A stretch of 21,589 bases of DNA from a virus. Under the pieces are notes generated by a model that was given only the letters and a program-made list of their open reading frames with translations, ran no database searches and was not told the DNA's origin. The translations under genes were made by a program, and so were the position numbers. The stretch is taken from positions 1 through 21,589 of IMG/VR virus record IMGVR_UViG_3300037119_004758; one strand, given 5' to 3'. Of this stretch, positions 14,969-18,680 are shown piece after piece (within the stretch, counting starts at the first letter, position 1; the number at the start of each line of letters is the position of its first letter).

Positions 14969-15855
14969 GGGTCACGTGGATGTTCGACGTCCTCAAAGCC
15001 GCGGGAGTGCCCGTCGCGCAGGCCCCCGGCTGGCAGGCCCGCGGGCACGGGGAGATGAGCGGCTGCACCGGCGTCCTCGGGCACCACACCGCAGGGCCCG
15101 CCCGCGGCAACGCCCCCAGCTACGGCGTCGTCCTCAACGGGCGGCCGGGGCTCGCGGGGCCGCTCGCGAATCTGTTCCTCGCCCGCGACGGAACGTGGAC
15201 GTGCATCGCGGCCGGCGCGGGCTGGCACGCCGGGACCGGGGGGCTGCCGTGGGTGCCCGCCAACCAGGGCAACCAGTACCTCATCGGCATCGAAGCGGAA
15301 TCGTCCGGGGTGCTGCAGAACGGCCAAGCGGACTGGACAGCGGAGCAGCTCGACAGCTACCCGCGTGGCGTCGCCGCGCTCCTCCAGCACATCGGGCACG
15401 ACGCCGACCGTTTCGCCGGGCACAAGGAATACACCACCCGCAAACCCGACCCGGCGAACTGGCCGGGTGGTATGGCCGGCTTCCGCGGGACCGTCGCGCA
15501 GCACCTCGCCGGGGCGCCAACCACAGCAGCGCCAAGGAAGACGACACACCTGGAGATGGTCGACATGTTGGTCGGGCAGGATCAGACAGACGGGCGGCTC
15601 TACCTCGTGTCGGGGAACTCCGCGCTGGAGTTCCCGCAAGGCGGGGGCGACCCGAAGGGCCGCGGCCACGGCAACCTGTACGCCGACATCCTCCTCGACA
15701 TGCTCGACCAGGCGTACCCGGACGGACCGAAGGCGCAGCTCGTCGCCCTCAACCACGACGTCGTCACCCGCATCCCACCGGCGTGGAGCTTCATCGACGG
15801 GTCGGCAGCCGGGACCACGAAAACCACGCCCGGCGAACAGGTCGCCAGGGGGTGA
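14965..15855 (+). CDS. Endolysin, N-acetylmuramoyl-L-alanine amidase (Amidase_2 type)
   Basis: This 296-aa enzyme cuts the amide between MurNAc and the first Ala of peptidoglycan to release progeny. The zinc site is readable: GHHTAG near residues 39-44 gives the first His, GHKEY gives His153 with the catalytic Lys154, and KPDP gives Asp162. GWHAG (His88) and the EAES strand (Glu110) match the rest of the fold. The catalytic domain spans about 1-185. After a short linker (PTTAAPRKT), residues 200-260 (VGQDQTDGRLYLVSGNSA, then helices) are probably the wall-binding part. No signal peptide is present, so it needs a holin. It overlaps genes on both sides by 4 nt. Confidence 0.9.
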   Translation: MRVTWMFDVLKAAGVPVAQAPGWQARGHGEMSGCTGVLGHHTAGPARGNAPSYGVVLNGRPGLAGPLANLFLARDGTWTCIAAGAGWHAGTGGLPWVPANQGNQYLIGIEAESSGVLQNGQADWTAEQLDSYPRGVAALLQHIGHDADRFAGHKEYTTRKPDPANWPGGMAGFRGTVAQHLAGAPTTAAPRKTTHLEMVDMLVGQDQTDGRLYLVSGNSALEFPQGGGDPKGRGHGNLYADILLDMLDQAYPDGPKAQLVALNHDVVTRIPPAWSFIDGSAAGTTKTTPGEQVARG

Positions 15856-16073
15856 GACCGCCCCGCGCGGCGCCTCGCGCCGCAGCCCGCCGGTTCGCCG
15901 TGCAGGTCGGCGCCGGAGTGTTCGCCCACCCGCCCCGATCACCCAACGACGTCGAGCGGTGGGACGAGCCGTGCCCCGACACCACCGAACACGAGCGGCA
16001 CCCGTGGCACCTCTACCACTGGCGCGGCTGCCCCGGAATCCCGATCATCGTCGACCCCGAGGAGGGCGGCTAA
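15852..16073 (+). CDS. Small Cys/His/Trp-rich protein
   Basis: This 73-aa protein starts at the GTG overlapping the endolysin stop. Residues 1-20 are Arg/Ala-rich. Residues 40-62 hold a dense cluster (CPDTTEHERHPWHLYHWRGC) with two Cys and four His in a 20-residue span, flanked by Pro turns, which suggests a metal site. The end is acidic. No family is known to me. It lies between endolysin and holin and is probably co-translated with them, but its part in lysis is unproven. Confidence 0.6.
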   Translation: MRPPRAAPRAAARRFAVQVGAGVFAHPPRSPNDVERWDEPCPDTTEHERHPWHLYHWRGCPGIPIIVDPEEGG

Positions 16074-16076
16074 CCC

Positions 16077-16379
16077 ATGCTGACCGCGGAGTTCTGGAAG
16101 AACACCGCCGAACGCGCGGTGAAAACGTTCGCGCAAGCATTGCTCGCCGTGCTCGTCGTCGAGCTCGCCACGACCACCGTCGCCGGGGTCGACTGGAAAA
16201 CGATCCTGCTCACCGCGGCCGGCGCGACGCTGCTGTCCGTATTGACATCCGTCGCCGGGGTGGCGGTCGGCCCGAGCGGCTCCCCGTCACTGGTCGTCGA
16301 CACGAACGCGACAGCCGCGACGCTGCCGCTCGCGGAGCCCCCACCACCGACACCCGCGCCGCCGACCGTCTCGCCCTGA
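16077..16379 (+). CDS. Holin, r1t-like family
   Basis: This 100-aa protein follows a GAGGAGGG site by about 9 nt. The N-terminus (EFWKNTAERAVKTFAQALLA) is the signature I associate with r1t-type holins. Membrane helix one is about 18-37 and helix two about 43-67 (ILLTAAGATLLSVLTSVAG), joined by GVDWKT. The tail after residue 70 is Pro-rich and polar. It would form the pore that lets the endolysin reach the wall and sets the time of lysis. It is the last gene of the rightward cluster; its stop is 1 nt from the stop of the convergent minus-strand gene. Confidence 0.88.
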   Translation: MLTAEFWKNTAERAVKTFAQALLAVLVVELATTTVAGVDWKTILLTAAGATLLSVLTSVAGVAVGPSGSPSLVVDTNATAATLPLAEPPPPTPAPPTVSP

Positions 16380-16394
16380 GTTAGGCGTCAGGGC
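16373..16394. terminator. Inverted repeat across two convergent stop codons
   Basis: GCCCTGA (16373-16379) and TCAGGGC (16388-16394) are perfect 7-nt arms with an 8-nt loop. The repeat contains both the holin TGA and the TAA of the minus-strand gene. It could act as a short bidirectional terminator, although neither side has a T-run. Confidence 0.4.
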
Positions 16395-16572
16395 CGGTTC
16401 GCACATCGACACGGAGGTTCGGGTGGAGCCGAGCCAGCGCCCGTACCCGCCGCGTTCTCCGCTGCTGCTGCACGAAGCGCATCACCGCTCGATACACATC
16501 ATCGAGCGGGTCCTGGTGGGAAACGTCGACCAGGCCCTGCCACGCCGCTCGTAGGAACTGCTTCGTACTCAC
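16381..16572 (-). CDS. Hypothetical basic 63-aa protein
   Basis: GTG 16572 is chosen because GGAGAC lies 7 nt upstream on the minus strand; the frame is open to about 16668 but the extra residues look random. The protein starts VSTKQFLRAAWQGLVDV and has a helix through DPLDDVYRAVMRFVQQQRR. It then has a very basic stretch (RTRRVRALARLHPN) and ends in a strand with acidic residues. Small helical basic proteins like this may bind DNA or RNA, but no motif is recognised. It is the last gene of the leftward set and converges with the holin. Confidence 0.55.
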   Translation of the reverse strand: MSTKQFLRAAWQGLVDVSHQDPLDDVYRAVMRFVQQQRRTRRVRALARLHPNLRVDVRTGPDA

Positions 16573-16673
16573 TGGCTGTCTCCGTTCAATGCGCGATGTT
16601 TGACCCGCTCCCCAGTACGTCGCCCCACGGTTGGGTTCTCCCGCGCCGAGGGAACCCGCGGGCGGCACATGAG

Positions 16674-16715
16674 ACGCCCCCGCACCCAGCCCCCCGAGGC
16701 AGGGTGCGGGGGCGT
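16674..16715. terminator. Perfect 14-bp hairpin in a 150-nt gene-free gap
   Basis: Arms 16674-16687 (ACGCCCCCGCACCC) and 16702-16715 pair over all 14 bases with a 14-nt loop, and three more pairs form with one bulged base. It lies 10 nt after the stop of the leftward gene ending at 16726, so a terminator for that operon is the simplest reading; there is no T-run, as is common in high-GC Actinobacteria. The remaining gap (16573-16670) should then hold a promoter for the gene starting at 16572, and it also has a shorter repeat (GGGTTC 16633-16638, GAACCC 16652-16657). I could not pick out clear -35/-10 boxes. Confidence 0.6.
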
Positions 16716-16725
16716 TCTCCTGCGT

Positions 16726-16950
16726 TCAGAGGGGCGGCAGCGCGTCGAGTATCTGCCGCAACTCGTCGGGGTCGATCGCGCCCAACGCCAGGACGGTGCG
16801 GCGGAACTCCACCAGCGCGTAATACTCCTCAGCGTCGACGCGGATGAACGCCGGGTCCGGCTGCAGCATGATCTGGAACGTGTGGCTCGGCCTGATATCC
16901 GGTCGGCTGTTCGGGTCGAGGTCAGCAGCGGTGGCCTGCAAGTCAGTCAC
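16726..16950 (-). CDS. Hypothetical 74-aa protein
   Basis: GTG 16950 has GGGGAGAGGA about 7 nt upstream on the minus strand. An alternative ATG at 17055, 1 nt after the preceding stop and also behind a GGAAGGGA, would give 109 aa, but its extra 35 residues are Arg/Gly/Pro-rich and cover an inverted repeat. The chosen product has a polar start (DLQATAADLDPN), a strand (HTFQIMLQPDPAFIRVDAEE), a helix (YYALVEFRRTVLALG) and a final helix (DPDELRQILDALPPL). No family is recognised. Confidence 0.55.
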   Translation of the reverse strand: MTDLQATAADLDPNSRPDIRPSHTFQIMLQPDPAFIRVDAEEYYALVEFRRTVLALGAIDPDELRQILDALPPL

Positions 16951-16968
16951 GAGCGTTCCTCTCCCCGG

Positions 16969-17045
16969 GTGTCGGGCGTCGAGCCCACGCATCCCCGACG
17001 GCGAACGGGTGGGCGCTAACCCAAGCGGGGCCCGGCGCCCGACAC
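16969..17045. repeat. Widely spaced 10-bp inverted repeat between two small genes
   Basis: GTGTCGGGCG (16969-16978) and CGCCCGACAC (17036-17045) are exact inverse copies 57 nt apart. They lie in the 106-nt gap between the stop at 17057 and the likely start at 16950. This may be a stem in the leader of the downstream gene or a pair of protein sites. Confidence 0.4.
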
Positions 17046-17056
17046 GACAGAGCATG

Positions 17057-17170
17057 TCATCCCTTCCACCCGCGCGAGCGGGCGACCAGCTTCGTTGCCT
17101 CCGGATACTGGGTCATCAGCTCCATCAGCTCAACCTCCAACGCCTTGTCGGCGTGTTCCTCACTGGTCAC
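17057..17170 (-). CDS. Very small helical protein (37 aa)
   Basis: This short gene starts at GTG 17170 in a GTGA overlap with the peptidase gene and stops at TGA 17059-17057. It encodes an acidic amphipathic helix (EEHADKALEVELMELMTQY) followed by a basic end (TKLVARSRGWKG). The overlap, the regular helix and the absence of rare-looking codons support translation. It may be a partner or regulator of the peptidase just upstream, but that is inferred only from coupling. Confidence 0.5.
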   Translation of the reverse strand: MTSEEHADKALEVELMELMTQYPEATKLVARSRGWKG

Positions 17171-17634
17171 GAGACCCGTCCGTTGCGGTCGAGCCTCCGA
17201 GCTGTCGACCGGATCGCACCTTTGTTCGAGCTGACCACGCGCGAAGCCATCGCGCGCGCCTGATCCACGCTCACGCCCGTCCCCCGCAGCAGTTCCCGAG
17301 CTCGGGGGACATCGTCGCTGTACCGGTCGTGAGGGTCGCCCGTGATCTGCTTCGCGCCGATCCCACCAGCGAGCAGGAGAACCGCGTCGTCCACGGCGGT
17401 TGTGGAACCCGGCAGGCTCGCGTCGAAGTACCCGCGCTTGCCGCCGTTGATCAACCGCGCTGACGCGGAACCCCCCATGCGCTTGGCGACCACCACGTGC
17501 GACGCCTCATGCACGGAGGTTCCCCACCGGTCACCGGATCCACCGTGACCGTGCGCAGGCCCGGACTTGCGGCGGCTGAGGAACTTCACCACCAAGAACG
17601 CCAGGACGAGAGCGACGATCAGCTGGCCGCTCAC
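17167..17634 (-). CDS. Membrane-anchored HExxH metallopeptidase, M41-like
   Basis: This is a 155-aa protein with the start GTG 17634 set by GGAAGG 8 nt upstream and a GTGA overlap; the frame is open further but only through neighbouring genes. Residues 2-19 are one membrane helix (SGQLIVALVLAFLVVKFL) followed by a basic stop-transfer (SRRK). Residues 42-46 are HEASH, in SVHEASHVVVAKRMGG, like the HEAGH zinc helix of FtsH peptidases. LLLAGGIGAKQITGD and then SDDVPRARELL (Asp107/108) match the helix that gives the third ligand in M41. There is no AAA ATPase domain, so it is a stand-alone peptidase, perhaps for a membrane or regulatory substrate encoded on the element. Confidence 0.72.
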   Translation of the reverse strand: MSGQLIVALVLAFLVVKFLSRRKSGPAHGHGGSGDRWGTSVHEASHVVVAKRMGGSASARLINGGKRGYFDASLPGSTTAVDDAVLLLAGGIGAKQITGDPHDRYSDDVPRARELLRGTGVSVDQARAMASRVVSSNKGAIRSTARRLDRNGRVS

Positions 17635-17771
17635 TTCGGCGCCTTCCGCACGTCCGCGTGGACCTGCTGCCACTGCTGACAGTGCCGACAGATCGTCACG
17701 TCGTCGGTGGCGTTGAGTTGCACCCGGTGCCAGTCGTGACCCTGGTCGCTGGTGCAGTAGGGGCCGTTCAC
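17631..17771 (-). CDS. 46-aa zinc-finger-like protein
   Basis: This gene runs from GTG 17771, in a GTGA overlap with the gene before it, to TGA 17633-17631, overlapping the peptidase start. The sequence has NGPYCTSDQGHDWHRV, then ICRHCQQWQQVH, giving Cys, two His, CxxC and a final His as likely metal ligands. The layout is that of a tiny treble-clef or zinc-ribbon. No precise family is recognised. Confidence 0.6.
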   Translation of the reverse strand: MNGPYCTSDQGHDWHRVQLNATDDVTICRHCQQWQQVHADVRKAPK

Positions 17772-17851
17772 GACCGCCGCCCGTTGGCGCAGTACCAGCA
17801 GAACTTGTCGAGGCGCCGGCCGTGCGGGCAGTACCCGATGCTCTTGCCCAT
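17768..17851 (-). CDS. 27-aa Cys-containing peptide
   Basis: ATG 17851 has AGGAGA 6 nt upstream on the minus strand, a strong site for so short a gene. The product reads MGKSIGYCPHGRRLDKFCWY and then CANGRRS: Cys-Pro-His and CxxC spaced ten residues apart form a compact CxH...CxxC metal knot. It ends in GTGA shared with the next gene. Its first codons and ribosome-binding site belong to the duplicated junction also found at 18311-18366. Confidence 0.5.
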   Translation of the reverse strand: MGKSIGYCPHGRRLDKFCWYCANGRRS

Positions 17852-17899
17852 GTCCTGTCTCCTGTCATTTCCGTCGGGACAGCAACCGCCGCCCGAGCC
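17843..17899. repeat. Direct repeat copy A (duplicated gene junction)
   Basis: This segment matches 18311-18366. The core 17861-17884 is identical over 24 nt to 18328-18351, followed by a 15-nt stretch with two mismatches, and preceded by an identical 12-nt block covering ATGGGCAAG on the minus strand. It holds an upstream gene's last codons, a stop, a ribosome-binding site and a new start. Confidence 0.85.
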
Positions 17900-17918
17900 C
17901 TGGTGGCGCGTCGCTCAT
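17865..17918 (-). CDS. 17-aa ORF, probable duplication remnant
   Basis: ATG 17918 lies in an ATGA overlap and reads MSDAPPGLGRRLLSRRK. Its last ten residues (LGRRLLSRRK) are the same as the end of the membrane protein encoded at 18332-18541, and the DNA matches too. It may be a translated micro-peptide, but is more likely a leftover 3' end copied together with the ribosome-binding site of the next gene. Confidence 0.3.
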   Translation of the reverse strand: MSDAPPGLGRRLLSRRK

Positions 17919-18088
17919 CCGGTCTCGTGTGTCGGGCAGCGCAACCCGTCAGGACCGTGGACGAAGCAGCTCCCGCATTCCGAGCAGTGATCCCAGCGGT
18001 CGCGGCGGCAGCTCACACAGCGCTTCGGGTTCTCCGTGCTCCTGCTGGTGTCTCGACGCGGCCAGGCGCCCCGTAGTAGTCGGTCCAT
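17915..18088 (-). CDS. 57-aa zinc-ribbon protein
   Basis: ATG 18088 sits 3 nt after the previous stop, with GGAAGGGG about 9 nt upstream. The first 20 residues are basic (MDRLLRGAWPRRDTSRS). The remainder has CVSCRRDRWDHCSECGSC and then FVHGPDGLRCPTH: CxxC, H-C-xx-C-xx-C and a final CxxH, enough for two zinc ions. Proteins of this shape usually contact nucleic acid or another protein. Family unknown. It overlaps the 17-aa ORF as ATGA. Confidence 0.6.
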   Translation of the reverse strand: MDRLLRGAWPRRDTSRSTENPKRCVSCRRDRWDHCSECGSCFVHGPDGLRCPTHETG

Positions 18089-18091
18089 GCG

Positions 18092-18319
18092 TCACAGCCC
18101 CTTCCGGTGGTGGCGGGTGACGGTGTCCTTCGTGCTCTGCACGACCACGTCCTTCGTGGTGAGCGGCCCGCCGTGGCCCCTCCACCTGCCCCAGTGCTGC
18201 TTCTCCAGATCCTCGAACCTGGCCTCGGCCGTGTCCTTATCCCCGGCGTCGTGAGCCTGGCGGTACTCGGATTCGAGGTGCGCCCGGTGCGTCTCGAATG
18301 CCTTCCTGTTCTTGCCCAT
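18092..18319 (-). CDS. Hypothetical charged helical protein (75 aa)
   Basis: ATG 18319 has AGGGGAGAG about 4 nt upstream. Residues 1-45 are one long charged helix (NRKAFETHRAHLESEYRQAH, then KDTAEARFEDLEKQHWGRW), possibly a coiled coil. The end is basic (TKDTVTRHHRKGL). No catalytic or metal motif is seen. Its start region, MGKN, is a near copy of the start of the 27-aa gene at 17851 (MGKS). Function unknown. Confidence 0.6.
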   Translation of the reverse strand: MGKNRKAFETHRAHLESEYRQAHDAGDKDTAEARFEDLEKQHWGRWRGHGGPLTTKDVVVQSTKDTVTRHHRKGL

Positions 18320-18366
18320 GTCTCTCCCCTGTCATTTCCGTCGGGACAGCAGACGCCGCCCGAGCC
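18311..18366. repeat. Direct repeat copy B (duplicated gene junction)
   Basis: Second copy of the junction repeat, about 467 nt from copy A. Here it joins the end of the membrane zinc-knuckle gene to the start of the 75-aa gene. Same orientation, so a tandem duplication or copying by recombination is likely. Confidence 0.85.
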
Positions 18367-18541
18367 GTGTCCTCGAACCCTCGCCGCCGCACCACCAGCA
18401 CGACCGCCACGCGGTGCGCTGCCCTGGTTGGCGGGCTTTACCGCTGCCGTGGCATCCGCGGCAGGTGACGTTCGGGTAAACCACGCACAACCCGACGTAG
18501 ATCACACCCGCGACTGCTAGCGCAAGCGTCAGAGTGTTCAT
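18332..18541 (-). CDS. Membrane-anchored protein with two DnaJ-like CxxCxGxG motifs
   Basis: This 69-aa protein starts at ATG 18541 behind a GGGGGG run and is the first gene of the small-gene operon. Residues 2-22 are a membrane helix (NTLTLALAVAGVIYVGLCVV). Then come CRGCHGSGK and, about 17 residues on, CWWCGGEG. Two CxxC(H/G)G(S/E)G copies are the half-zinc-finger unit of DnaJ and related proteins; a pair can bind one zinc. The basic C-terminus is LGRRLLSRRK. A cytosolic zinc knuckle held at the membrane could recruit a partner; which one is not visible. Confidence 0.65.
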   Translation of the reverse strand: MNTLTLALAVAGVIYVGLCVVYPNVTCRGCHGSGKARQPGQRTAWRSCWWCGGEGSRTRLGRRLLSRRK

Positions 18542-18573
18542 CCGACACCCCCCGAAGCTCCACCAGTGGGGGG

Positions 18574-18680
18574 CGCTAGAACCGCTAACACCGCTAAACC
18601 GCAGGTCACAGACCTGCCCTGTGCGCTAGCGTCAGCGCTAGACCTAGCGCAGGCTGCCGTCGAAGCTAGGGGCATCGCTA
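18574..18680. repeat. Iteron cluster with nested palindromes (candidate clt, origin or operator)
   Basis: Three adjacent 9-mers, CGCTAGAAC, CGCTAACAC and CGCTAAACC, start at 18574, 18583 and 18592. Further CGCTA copies are at 18624, 18636 and 18676, and inverse copies (TAGCG) at 18627 and 18645. Within them are two perfect inverted repeats: GCAGGTC/GACCTGC (18601-18617, 3-nt spacer) and TGCGCTAG/CTAGCGCA (18622-18651). The block occupies nearly all of the 136-nt gap between the translocase stop and the first small gene. Repeats next to a TraB-type gene are where actinomycete plasmids keep the clt transfer locus; replication iterons or an operator for the small-gene operon are the other readings. 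Confidence 0.65.

Noticed and set aside
16569-16670. 33-codon minus-strand ORF overlapping the gene that starts at 16572
   Set aside because: It has a GTGA overlap, but its product (MCRPRVPSARENPT...) shows no structure and its site lies in the hairpin, so it was noted only as a possible leader.
16600-17019. Plus-strand ORF of 139 codons after the convergence point
   Set aside because: It runs through the hairpin and antisense to the 74-aa gene; composition is Arg/Gly-rich without a plausible start.
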